From: Flavobacteriales bacterium
GTDB taxonomy: Bacteria > Bacteroidota > Bacteroidia > Flavobacteriales_F > PHOS-HE28
Assembly: GCA_017987895.1 (NCBI GenBank)
Contig: JAGNSU010000005.1
Location: 34,341-98,340 of the forward strand
Length of the DNA stretch: 64,000 nt
Direction of reading: 5' to 3'
Position numbers and translations under genes: made by a program. This document shows, piece by piece, positions 1-8,081 of this stretch. How positions within the stretch are numbered: the stretch's first letter is position 1; the number at the start of each line of letters is the position of its first letter. The notes beneath the pieces are model-generated. The model saw only the letters and a program-made list of their open reading frames with translations. It did not search any database and had not been told where the DNA came from.

Positions 1-1
1 C

Positions 2-1456
2 ATCTCCCGGGAGGATAGCCTGCAGGCCCTGGCGGGCATGGACCCGAACGAGCGGGAAAAGGCCATCCAGAAGATCATCCGCCAACGCGAACGGGAAGAG
101 GAGGACAAGGCCGAAGCCGAAGCCGCCGCGCGGGAAGCCCTGGAGAACGGCACCGCCGCTCCTGCCAAACCCGCCACTCCGGTGGCGACCGGGGATCGTG
201 GCGCTTGGTACTTCTATAATCCCCAACAGTTGAGCCGCGGTCTGGCGGAGTTCAAGAAGAAGTGGGGCAACCGCGCTTTGGAGGACGACTGGCGCCGCAA
301 AGACCGGAGCGGCAGCGCGGTGGCCGGCGCTGAAGACCCCGACGAAGAGACGGAAGAGGATCCGACCGCCGAGAAAGAGGAGGAAGGCGAGCCCGCGTGG
401 AAGGACCCCGCGTTCTATTCCAAGGACATCCCCGGCGACACGGCAGCGATCGAAGCCTCCAACGGCCGTATCTGCGAAGCGATGTACCGCTCCGGCATGA
501 TCTACAAAGAGAAGCTCAAGGATGTGGACAACGCCATCGAGAGCTTCGAGGTACTGAACAATCGCTTTGACGAGTGCCGCTACACTCCAGAGAGCCACTA
601 CCAGCTGTACCGCATCTACCTGGCCCGGGAAAAAAGCGGTGGCTTCATGGACTTCGGCGGCAGTTCGTCGCAGGCCTACGCGAACATCATCCTGGAGCGC
701 TGGCCGGACAGCGAATTCGCACGATTGGTGCGCGACCCTTCCTTCCTGGAAGCGGGTGAAGCGCGTCGCCTGGTAGAATCGGCCGAGTACGACCAGTTGT
801 ATCGGGAGTACCGACAGAGGAACTACCTGCTGGTCATCAGCACAGCCAATCAAGTGATAGCGAACGAGCCGAACAATCACCTCTTACCCAAGTACCATCT
901 GCTGAAGGCCATGGCTGTGGGTGGCACGCATGAACTGGGCGCGTTCCGCATCGCCCTCAACGAAGTGAAGGACAAATTCCCCGATACGGACGAGGCCAAA
1001 GCGGCGATCGACCTGCTGGCCGCTTTGGACAAACAGGCTGGCACAGCCCAGGCGAACGATGGCAAGGGACCCGCCCCCGCCAGTACGTTCCGTGTGGACC
1101 AGGGTCCGCATTACATCGCCTTGATACACCCGAACGAGGCCGGGGATGTGGAAGGGGTGAAGACCAAGATCAGTGACTTCAACCAGCGTTACTATCCGGA
1201 TCGTAACATTCTGGTGGAAAGCACCATCTTGAACAGCGACCAGCAGGTGGTGCTTTTGCGCCTGTTCGACGACCTTCCAGCTGCTATGGCTTACTACCAG
1301 CAGTTCCTGAGCGATATTGGTATGCTCGCCGGGGTGAACGATCAAGGGCATGACATCTTCGCCATCAGCCCTGACAACTACGCCCAACTCTTCCGCAACA
1401 AGGACGTCGATGCGTACGCCTCGTTCTTCACCAAGAACTACCTACCGGGCGAATGA
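2..1456 (+). CDS. sprE: SprE/PorW-type T9SS component, 5' end outside window
   Basis: The reading frame is open to the left edge, so only the last 484 residues are visible; the first internal ATG is at 38 but codons before it continue the same charged helix. SprE/PorW is an envelope TPR lipoprotein needed for type IX secretion and gliding. Visible are a Glu/Lys/Arg-rich coiled-coil-like stretch, then the family hallmark around residues 69-98 (an aromatic WYFYNP segment followed by FKKKWGNR and LEDDWRR), an acidic linker, and helical repeats to the C-terminus. Bactofilin and the ATP synthase genes follow, an order also known from other Flavobacteriales. The lipobox and N-terminal repeats lie upstream and cannot be checked. 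The family call is firm; the symbol could equally be porW. Confidence 0.85.
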   Translation: MSREDSLQALAGMDPNEREKAIQKIIRQREREEEDKAEAEAAAREALENGTAAPAKPATPVATGDRGAWYFYNPQQLSRGLAEFKKKWGNRALEDDWRRKDRSGSAVAGAEDPDEETEEDPTAEKEEEGEPAWKDPAFYSKDIPGDTAAIEASNGRICEAMYRSGMIYKEKLKDVDNAIESFEVLNNRFDECRYTPESHYQLYRIYLAREKSGGFMDFGGSSSQAYANIILERWPDSEFARLVRDPSFLEAGEARRLVESAEYDQLYREYRQRNYLLVISTANQVIANEPNNHLLPKYHLLKAMAVGGTHELGAFRIALNEVKDKFPDTDEAKAAIDLLAALDKQAGTAQANDGKGPAPASTFRVDQGPHYIALIHPNEAGDVEGVKTKISDFNQRYYPDRNILVESTILNSDQQVVLLRLFDDLPAAMAYYQQFLSDIGMLAGVNDQGHDIFAISPDNYAQLFRNKDVDAYASFFTKNYLPGE

Positions 1457-1490
1457 TCTTGGGCGGCATCGGATAAGTACCTGAGGCTGT

Positions 1491-1498
1491 TATCTTTG
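1491..1498 (+). promoter_or_regulatory. Bacteroidota-type -7 element upstream of bactofilin
   Basis: TATCTTTG fits the Bacteroidota -7 consensus TAnnTTTG exactly and lies 26 bases before the bactofilin ATG. A good -33 TTG at the usual spacing is not evident. An AGGAGG lies at 1517-1522, just before the start. Confidence 0.45.
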
Positions 1499-1524
1499 AC
1501 CCATCCACTGGAACCCAGGAGGCC

Positions 1525-1986
1525 ATGTCGATCTTCCAACCCGATAAAAAGACCGAACCCATGAACAAGGCAGCGGAGCCGGTGAACACCGGAAAGATCA
1601 ACAGTATCATGGAGGGCACCTCCATCGAGGGTGAGATCCGATCGGACAGCAACATCCGCATCGACGGCCGCGTAAAGGGCATCGTGAACGCGAAAGGCCG
1701 CGTGATCGTGGGCCAGAGCGGTGTGATCGAAGGCGAGGTGATCTGCCAGAGCTCTGATATCGAGGGCACCGTGATCGGAAAAGTGAATTGTCAGGACCTT
1801 CTGAGCCTGAAGGCCACGGCGAAACTGCAAGGGGACATCAACACCAAGAAACTGGCCATCGAGCCCGGCGCGGTGTTCACGGGCAATTGCAGCATGGCAG
1901 GCGGTGTGGTGAAGGAGATGGATCCCATGCGGCTGAGCACATCGGGGAACGCCACCCGCGTGGAGCCGGTGCAGGCCACGCGATAA
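1525..1986 (+). CDS. Bactofilin family polymer-forming cytoskeletal protein
   Basis: This 153-residue protein has the bactofilin (DUF583) pattern: a short disordered N-terminus, then about 100 residues of regularly spaced Gly/Ile/Val repeats (for example SIEGEIRSDSNIRIDGRVKG) that form a right-handed beta-helix, then a short Pro/Arg tail. Bactofilins self-assemble into filaments without nucleotide and scaffold envelope or morphogenesis factors at the cytoplasmic membrane. It has its own -7 element and an AGGAGG before the ATG, and is followed by three genes leading into the ATP synthase operon, 18 bases before the next likely start. A role in placing ATP synthase is not shown by the sequence; the linkage is only synteny. 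Confidence 0.9.
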   Translation: MSIFQPDKKTEPMNKAAEPVNTGKINSIMEGTSIEGEIRSDSNIRIDGRVKGIVNAKGRVIVGQSGVIEGEVICQSSDIEGTVIGKVNCQDLLSLKATAKLQGDINTKKLAIEPGAVFTGNCSMAGGVVKEMDPMRLSTSGNATRVEPVQATR

Positions 1987-2004
1987 ACATTGGCGGAAAG
2001 CCCC

Positions 2005-2397
2005 ATGGCGAAAAGTCGGCGCACCGCCGTACTTCCCGTCCTTCTGTTCAGTGTTCTTTGTACAGGGGTAACGTGGTACACACTGCGCCTGCTTTCTGTC
2101 GTTCTCACTTGGCCCTTCGCCGTGATGCTGGTATGGTTCGCGACCGTGACGCTCGCATTACTGCTCTGGCAGGAGCGTGCCGTAGGGGCTGACCTTCGCC
2201 CCTTCATGCGTCGGTTCATGGCCGGGCTTGTCATCAAGCTGCTCGGTTCGCTGGTACTGCTCTTCGTATTGATGCGGATGGTGCCGACCGAGAGCGTGAA
2301 ACCGATGGCCGTTTCCTTCGCGCTGCTCTATCTCGCCTATCTCGGCTTCGGCACAGCGCGGCTCGTGGGTAGCATGCGCCAACAAACACGCCCATGA
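2005..2397 (+). CDS. Small four-helix membrane protein of the ATP synthase operon (AtpI-like position)
   Basis: A 130-residue protein with four hydrophobic segments (about residues 7-27, 33-55, 70-92 and 97-120) separated by short Arg/Lys loops. I chose the ATG at 2005, preceded by GGAAAG, over a TTG at 1990. Its stop overlaps the atpZ ATG in an ATGA junction, so the two are probably translationally coupled. The position before atpZ and atpB and the four-helix topology resemble AtpI-type assembly factors for the c-ring, but I see no diagnostic motif, so the function is inferred from context only. Confidence 0.7.
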   Translation: MAKSRRTAVLPVLLFSVLCTGVTWYTLRLLSVVLTWPFAVMLVWFATVTLALLLWQERAVGADLRPFMRRFMAGLVIKLLGSLVLLFVLMRMVPTESVKPMAVSFALLYLAYLGFGTARLVGSMRQQTRP

Positions 2398-2636
2398 AGC
2401 TGGACGACGGCATCGATAAGGAAGAGCTCGAGGAGGTCACCGGCCCGGCCAAGAGCTATGCACGGTATGGCGCCCTCGGCATCCAGATGGTGGCCTTCCT
2501 GGCCGTCGGGGTGATCGGTGGTCGGTGGCTGGATGGGAAGTTGGCGTGGAAATTCCCCCTCTTCACCTTGCTCGGGGTCGCCTTCGGGCTCGTGGGTTCG
2601 CTTTGGTTCCTATTCAAAGAGGCCCAACGGAAGTGA
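2394..2636 (+). CDS. atpZ: AtpZ/AtpI family F1Fo assembly protein
   Basis: An 80-residue protein with two transmembrane helices separated by a GGRWLDGKL loop, the typical AtpZ pattern. AtpZ/AtpI proteins help assemble the c-ring and may take part in Mg2+ or Ca2+ transport in some bacteria. It has an acidic N-terminus, and its start overlaps the preceding stop by ATGA. It lies 86 bases before atpB. Family and context agree. Confidence 0.85.
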   Translation: MKLDDGIDKEELEEVTGPAKSYARYGALGIQMVAFLAVGVIGGRWLDGKLAWKFPLFTLLGVAFGLVGSLWFLFKEAQRK

Positions 2637-2685
2637 TCCGGGGACCGCGTTGCGCACAGCGTTCCCGTCGTATGCCCACGACTGC

Positions 2686-2693
2686 TACATTTG
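2686..2693 (+). promoter_or_regulatory. Bacteroidota-type -7 element upstream of atpB
   Basis: TACATTTG matches TAnnTTTG exactly and lies 29 bases before the atpB start at 2723, within the 86-base gap after atpZ. It suggests the atpBEFHAG part can be transcribed independently of bactofilin-atpZ. The -33 side is weak. Confidence 0.5.
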
Positions 2694-2722
2694 CGGCCGC
2701 AAACAGGGGTACCCCCTCCTCG

Positions 2723-3883
2723 ATGTCACTGAAAGCCCTGCTTCCCAACACCTTGCTGTTGCTCGGCACCCTCCTTTTGGGTCCGGCTCTGGCGCAAGAG
2801 GGGGCTCATGCCGATCCGGACACGTTGGTGGCGCAGCCTCATGGTGCTGTGGCCGGACACGAGGTGGCGGAACACACATCCTCCGCGCACACCCCGGAGA
2901 AGTTCAATGCCGGGAAGCTCATCATGGAGCATATCGGCGATGCGCATAGCTGGCATTTGTGGGGCCACACGAGCCTGCCGCTCCCGGTGATCCTGTGGAC
3001 AGACCAAGGCGTGGAGTTCTTCAGCAGCGGCGAGCTGATGGACGAGCATCACCAACCCGTCGCGTACCAAGGCGCGCACTATACCTATCTGCTCGAACAC
3101 GAGAAGATCCACGCGGTACACGTCGATGGCACAGTGAACGAAGCCGCCCAGGTGACCGACCTGAGCCTGACCAAGAACGCCGTCACATTGATCGCGGCCT
3201 GCGCTCTCTTGCTCGTGGTGTTCGTGGGCATGGCGCGTGGCTATGCGCAACGCGGCGTGAGCGCCCCGAAGGGTCTCGCGAAATTCCTGGAGCCCATCAT
3301 ACTCTTCGTGCGGGATGACATCGCCAAGAGCGCGATCGGCGAGAAGCATTATCAGCGCTTCCTTCCCTATTTGCTCACGTTGTTCTTCTTCATCTGGTCG
3401 CTCAACCTCATCGGACTGATCCCCATTTTCCCTTTCGGCGCCAACGTGACTGGCAATATCGTGACACCCTTGGTGCTGGCCGGGATCACTTTCTTGATCG
3501 TGACGTTCGTTGCCAACAAGCACTACTGGCGGCACATCTTCGCCATGCCCGGCATTCCGGTGCCCGTGCTCGTCATCCTCACGCCGATCGAGATCATGGG
3601 GCACTTCATCCGTCCCATCGTGCTCATGGTGCGATTGTTCGCGAACATCATGGCGGGCCACATCGTGCTGCTGGTGTTCTTCTGCCTCATCTTCATCTTC
3701 AGCAAGAACGGCGAGTCGCTCATCGGCGGCTATGCCACCAGCCCCTTCGCGTTGGCGTTCACCATCTTCATCAACTGCCTTGAACTGCTTGTAGGCGCGC
3801 TGCAAGCCTACGTCTTCACGCTGCTCACCAGCATCTACATCGGCACGGCCGTGGCCGGTGGGCATGACGATCATCACCACTAG
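2723..3883 (+). CDS. atpB: F1Fo ATP synthase subunit a
   Basis: This 386-residue membrane subunit forms the proton half-channels next to the c-ring. The essential Arg is R304 in the VRLFANIMAGH helix. I start it at ATG 2723, which gives a clear signal-peptide-like N-terminus ending in PALAQ; an upstream in-frame ATG at 2672 would place the -7 element inside the gene. Unlike the short E. coli N-terminus, about 150 His-rich residues precede the first conserved helix (from about residue 153), and the protein ends in a His cluster. A long leadered N-terminus is common in Bacteroidota subunit a. The gene heads atpBEFHAG. Confidence 0.95.
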   Translation: MSLKALLPNTLLLLGTLLLGPALAQEGAHADPDTLVAQPHGAVAGHEVAEHTSSAHTPEKFNAGKLIMEHIGDAHSWHLWGHTSLPLPVILWTDQGVEFFSSGELMDEHHQPVAYQGAHYTYLLEHEKIHAVHVDGTVNEAAQVTDLSLTKNAVTLIAACALLLVVFVGMARGYAQRGVSAPKGLAKFLEPIILFVRDDIAKSAIGEKHYQRFLPYLLTLFFFIWSLNLIGLIPIFPFGANVTGNIVTPLVLAGITFLIVTFVANKHYWRHIFAMPGIPVPVLVILTPIEIMGHFIRPIVLMVRLFANIMAGHIVLLVFFCLIFIFSKNGESLIGGYATSPFALAFTIFINCLELLVGALQAYVFTLLTSIYIGTAVAGGHDDHHH

Positions 3884-4174
<291 letters not shown>

Positions 4175-4264
4175 AGCGGGCACCTACAGGGTGGTTCCGA
4201 CGCCGCGCGGTGCGCGACGCGGTCCGGCAAACCCTAGGCACCCGGGTCCATAACCTTCTCGTCC

Positions 4265-4765
4265 ATGGAACTCGTAACCCCCCCCATCGGCCTCCTCTTC
4301 TGGATGTGCCTTTCGTTCGGCATCGTGGTTTGGCTGCTGGCCAAATACGCGTGGAAACCGATCCTCGGCAGCGTGTCCCAACGCGAGCGCTCCATCGAAG
4401 ACGCGTTGAACGAAGCGAAGAAGATGCGCGAGGACATGGCCCGCATGAGCGCTGGCAATGAAGAGTTGATGCGCCAGGCCCGCGAAGAACGCGAAGTGAT
4501 GTTGAAGGAAGCGCGCGACATCCGCGACCAGGAGATCGCGGGGGCCAAGTCCAAGGCGAAAGCTGAAGCCGAAGCATTGCTGGGCCGTGCGCGTGAGGAC
4601 ATCCGGAACGAGAAGAACGCCGCCATCACCGAGATGAAGAACCAGGTGGCCGAGCTGAGCGTGACGGTCGCCGAGATCATCCTCCGTGAGAAGCTCGGCA
4701 GCGAAGCCGCACAGCATGCGCTGGTGGACAAGGTGATGAAGGACGCGGACCTGCGCAAGTCATGA
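4265..4765 (+). CDS. atpF: F1Fo ATP synthase subunit b
   Basis: A 166-residue stator subunit: one N-terminal transmembrane helix (about residues 8-28) followed by a long, charged, almost uninterrupted helix that forms the peripheral stalk. The WKPIL motif after the membrane helix is typical of subunit b. A 90-base gap separates it from atpE. Its stop overlaps the atpH start (ATGA at 4762-4765), indicating coupling. Confidence 0.95.
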   Translation: MELVTPPIGLLFWMCLSFGIVVWLLAKYAWKPILGSVSQRERSIEDALNEAKKMREDMARMSAGNEELMRQAREEREVMLKEARDIRDQEIAGAKSKAKAEAEALLGRAREDIRNEKNAAITEMKNQVAELSVTVAEIILREKLGSEAAQHALVDKVMKDADLRKS

Positions 4766-5322
4766 TCATCGCTCCGGTCGCCTACCGCTACGCCAACAGC
4801 TTGCTGCTGCTCGCCACGGAGCATGGCACACTGGAAGGCACCCAGGCGGATATGCGCTTGGTGGCGGCTACCTGCGCCAAGGAACACGAGCTGATACTGC
4901 TGCTGAAAAGCCCGGTGGTGAAACCGGACAAGAAAGACCGCATCCTGGACCTGGTCTTCGCCGGCCAGATCGGCGAAGTGACCGCGAAGTTCATCAGCAT
5001 TTTGGTGCGCAAGGGCCGTGAAGCGTTGCTGCCCGATGTCGCTGCCGCCTTCACGGAATTGTACCGCCACCAACAAGGGCTCATCACCTGCGAAGTGCGC
5101 AGCGCGGTTCCGCTCAGCCCCGAGGCACGCAAGCGCGTGCAGGAAATGGCGGCCAGCAAATTCCCTGGCAAGTCCATCACGCTTTCCGAAAAAGTGGATC
5201 CCGATCTGATCGGCGGCATCGTGATCCGCGTCGGCGACGAACAATTGGACGCCAGCGTCAGCCGTCGCCTCCATGACCTGCGTCGTGAATTCTCCAAGAA
5301 CCCGTACATCCCCGCGATCTAA
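4762..5322 (+). CDS. atpH: F1Fo ATP synthase subunit delta
   Basis: A 186-residue protein linking the top of F1 to the b stalk. The N-terminal helical domain begins APVAYRYANSLL, and the C-terminal part carries the family signature KVDPDLIGGIVIRVGDEQLDASV. It overlaps atpF by four bases and is 12 bases from atpA. Confidence 0.95.
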   Translation: MIIAPVAYRYANSLLLLATEHGTLEGTQADMRLVAATCAKEHELILLLKSPVVKPDKKDRILDLVFAGQIGEVTAKFISILVRKGREALLPDVAAAFTELYRHQQGLITCEVRSAVPLSPEARKRVQEMAASKFPGKSITLSEKVDPDLIGGIVIRVGDEQLDASVSRRLHDLRREFSKNPYIPAI

Positions 5323-5334
5323 TAGCCCAAGGCC

Positions 5335-6915
5335 ATGGCCGAAGTGAAACCCGCCGAAGTGTCGGCGATCCTCAAACAAGAACTCGCCGGTTTCCGCAGT
5401 GAAGCGGAATTGGAAGAGGTCGGTACCGTGCTGCAGGTCGGTGATGGCATCGCCCGTATCTACGGATTGAAAGGTGTGCAGAGCGGTGAGCTCATCGAGT
5501 TCACCAACGGCCTGCGCGCCATCGTGCTGAACCTGGAGGAGGACAACGTGGGGGCGGTATTGCTCGGCCCCAGTGTAGGTATCAAGGAGGGCGATACCGT
5601 GAAGCGCACCAAGCGCATCGCCAGCATCCGCACTGGTGAAGGCATGGTGGGACGCGTGGTGAACACCTTGGGCGAACCCATCGACGGCAAAGGCCCCATC
5701 AGCGGCGAACTCTTCGAGATGCCCTTGGAGCGCAAGGCGCCCGGTGTCATTTACCGCGAACCCGTAAAGGAGCCGCTGCAGACCGGCGTAAAGGCCATCG
5801 ACGCGATGATCCCCATCGGCCGAGGGCAACGCGAGCTGATCATCGGCGATCGCCAGACGGGAAAGAGCACGGTGGCCATCGACACGATCATCAATCAACG
5901 CGAGTTCTTCGACGCTGGAAAACCCGTGTACTGCATCTATGTGGCCATTGGCCAGAAGGGTTCCACCGTGGCCGGCACGGTGAAGACCCTGGAGGAGAAC
6001 GGCGCCATGGCCTACACCACGGTGGTGGCCGCCAACGCGAGCGATCCCGCACCGATGCAGTTCTACGCACCCTTCACAGGTGCCGCCATCGGCGAGTATT
6101 TCCGCGATACCGGCCGACCCGCACTGATCGTATATGATGACCTTTCCAAGCAAGCGGTAGCCTACCGCGAGGTCTCGTTGCTGTTGCGCCGTCCGCCAGG
6201 ACGGGAAGCCTATCCGGGTGATGTGTTCTACCTGCACAGCCGCCTTTTGGAGCGCGCCGCGAAAGTGACCGCTGACCAGACCGTGGCCGAGCAGATGAAC
6301 GACCTGCCCGCTTCGCTGAAAGGGAAGGTGAAAGGTGGTGGTTCGTTGACCGCTCTGCCGATCATCGAAACACAGGCAGGTGACGTATCCGCCTACATCC
6401 CCACCAACGTGATCTCGATCACCGATGGGCAGATCTTCCTGGAGAGCAACCTCTTCCTCAGCGGTGTGCGCCCTGCCATCAACGTGGGTATCAGCGTGAG
6501 CCGCGTGGGTGGCAACGCGCAGATCAAGAGCATGAAGAAGGTGGCCGGAACGTTGAAGCTGGACCAGGCGCAGTACCGCGAACTGGAGGCCTTCAGCAAG
6601 TTCGGCTCCGACCTGGATGCCGCCACCAAGTCCGTTCTGGACAAAGGCGCGCGCAACGTGGAGATCCTCAAGCAAGGGCAGAACAGTCCGATGCGCGTGG
6701 AGGAGCAGATCGCCATCATCTACTGCGGCACCAAGGGTTTGCTGAGCAAGGTGCCGGTGAAGAACGTGAAACAGTTCGAAGCCGAGTTCCTTACCATGCT
6801 CCGCAACAAGCACAGCGATGTGCTGGCCGCCTTGAAAAAGGGCGATTATAACGACCAGATCACCGGTACGCTGGAGAAGGTCGCTGCGGACCTGGTGAAG
6901 AGCCTCGACAACTAG
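5335..6915 (+). CDS. atpA: F1Fo ATP synthase subunit alpha
   Basis: A 526-residue non-catalytic nucleotide-binding subunit of F1. The Walker A loop GDRQTGKS is at residues 171-178, and the [20 protein letters not shown] region and the visible C-terminal helical domain are complete. The length is normal for the family. It sits between atpH and atpG; the catalytic beta subunit gene atpD and atpC are absent from this locus, which is usual in Bacteroidota, where they are encoded elsewhere. Confidence 0.97.
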   Translation: MAEVKPAEVSAILKQELAGFRSEAELEEVGTVLQVGDGIARIYGLKGVQSGELIEFTNGLRAIVLNLEEDNVGAVLLGPSVGIKEGDTVKRTKRIASIRTGEGMVGRVVNTLGEPIDGKGPISGELFEMPLERKAPGVIYREPVKEPLQTGVKAIDAMIPIGRGQRELIIGDRQTGKSTVAIDTIINQREFFDAGKPVYCIYVAIGQKGSTVAGTVKTLEENGAMAYTTVVAANASDPAPMQFYAPFTGAAIGEYFRDTGRPALIVYDDLSKQAVAYREVSLLLRRPPGREAYPGDVFYLHSRLLERAAKVTADQTVAEQMNDLPASLKGKVKGGGSLTALPIIETQAGDVSAYIPTNVISITDGQIFLESNLFLSGVRPAINVGISVSRVGGNAQIKSMKKVAGTLKLDQAQYRELEAFSKFGSDLDAATKSVLDKGARNVEILKQGQNSPMRVEEQIAIIYCGTKGLLSKVPVKNVKQFEAEFLTMLRNKHSDVLAALKKGDYNDQITGTLEKVAADLVKSLDN

Positions 6916-6935
6916 GATCGCGAAGCGCGCAGCAG

Positions 6936-7820
6936 ATGGCCAGTCTGAAAGAGGTACGCAACCGGATCGTCTCGGTCAACAGCACCAAGCAGATCACGGC
7001 CGCCATGAAAATGGTGAGCGCCGCCAAGTTGCGTCGTGCCCAGGACGCCATTGTGCGCATGCGTCCGTACGCCGAGAAGTTGCAACGGATCCTAAGCAAT
7101 GTGAGCGCCTCACTGGATAGCAACGAGGGTGTTTACAGCCAGCAGCGCGAGGTGAAGAAGGTGCTCTTCGTAGCCATCGTCAGCAACCGTGGTCTTGCCG
7201 GTGCCTTCAACACGCAAGTGTTCCGCCTGATCCGAAAAGCGGCCGCTGATGCAAAGGCCCAGGGTGTTGAGGCCACCGTGCTTCCCATCGGCAAGAAGGC
7301 CTTGGACGCCTACCGCCGCACGCCGCTCTTCAACACTGAACTCCCGAGCGACCTCGCCCGGTTGTTCGACGGATTGAACTTCGACAAGGCGGCTCCGATC
7401 GCCGAGCTCATCATGGCGAAGTTCGCCGAGGGTAAGTACGACCGCGTGGTGCTCTTTTACAATAAGTTCAAGAACGCCGCCACGCAGATCACCACCGAAG
7501 AGCAATACCTCCCCGTATTGCCGCCCGATCCCTCGACGGCGAAGGACAGCACATCGAAGGTGGACTACATCATGGAGCCGGATCGGGCCACCATCGTGCA
7601 GGAGATCATCCCCAAGAGCCTCAAGATCCAGCTCTACAAAGCACTGCTGGACAGCCATGCCGCCGAGCACGGCGCCCGCATGACGGCCATGCACAAGGCC
7701 ACCGACAATGCCGATAGCCTGTTGAAGGAGCTGAAGCTCACCTACAACAAAGCGCGGCAGGCGAGCATCACCAACGAGATCCTGGAGATCGTCGGTGGGG
7801 CGGAAGCACTGAAGGGTTAG
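6936..7820 (+). CDS. atpG: F1Fo ATP synthase subunit gamma
   Basis: A 294-residue rotor shaft protein. The N-terminal helix (ASLKEVRNRIVSVNSTKQIT followed by AAMKMVSAAKLR) and the C-terminal helix (MHKATDNADSLLKELKLTYN then KARQASITNEILEIVGGAEA) are the conserved coiled-coil parts of gamma. It is the last gene of this atp cluster; a non-coding stretch of 261 bases follows. Confidence 0.96.
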   Translation: MASLKEVRNRIVSVNSTKQITAAMKMVSAAKLRRAQDAIVRMRPYAEKLQRILSNVSASLDSNEGVYSQQREVKKVLFVAIVSNRGLAGAFNTQVFRLIRKAAADAKAQGVEATVLPIGKKALDAYRRTPLFNTELPSDLARLFDGLNFDKAAPIAELIMAKFAEGKYDRVVLFYNKFKNAATQITTEEQYLPVLPPDPSTAKDSTSKVDYIMEPDRATIVQEIIPKSLKIQLYKALLDSHAAEHGARMTAMHKATDNADSLLKELKLTYNKARQASITNEILEIVGGAEALKG

Positions 7821-7852
7821 ACCAGCTTAGCGTTCCATCTGGTTCGCTTGGG

Positions 7853-7877
7853 CCAGGCCGTTCGATAGATCGGCTGG
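7853..7877 (+). terminator. Weak hairpin after atpG, possible terminator
   Basis: CCAGGCCG and CGGCTGG can pair with one bulged base around a ten-base loop 33 bases after the atpG stop. No T-run follows, so intrinsic termination is uncertain. Confidence 0.25.
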
Positions 7878-8008
7878 TAACCGCCTAGGCATACTGGTTC
7901 CGACATCAATACTTGAATATCAGCCGACTACGCGTGCTGGACAGATGCTTCCGTTGTCGACCAAGTGGTTGTTTTTTCCGACAAACGACCGAATTGTGCC
8001 GACGACCA

Positions 8009-8040
8009 TTGACACGAGGCCTGTGATCCGCAAAGATTTG
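8009..8040 (+). promoter_or_regulatory. Possible promoter of the LamG-like cargo gene
   Basis: TTG at 8009-8011 and AAGATTTG at 8033-8040 (six of eight to TAnnTTTG) are 21 bases apart, the spacing seen in Bacteroidota promoters, and lie 42 bases before the ATG. A short CGGGC/GCCCG hairpin lies between the -7 element and the start. The rest of the 7821-8081 gap shows no gene. Confidence 0.35.
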
Positions 8041-8081
8041 CCGCACTTGAACAGCGGGCCTCCGCCCGTTCGAACGGACCG

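Noticed and set aside
4234..6813. An 859-codon reverse-strand reading frame opposite atpF-atpH-atpA
   Set aside because: It is fully antisense to well-conserved genes, has His/Ala/Gly-rich composition typical of G+C-rich shadow frames, and shows no domain.
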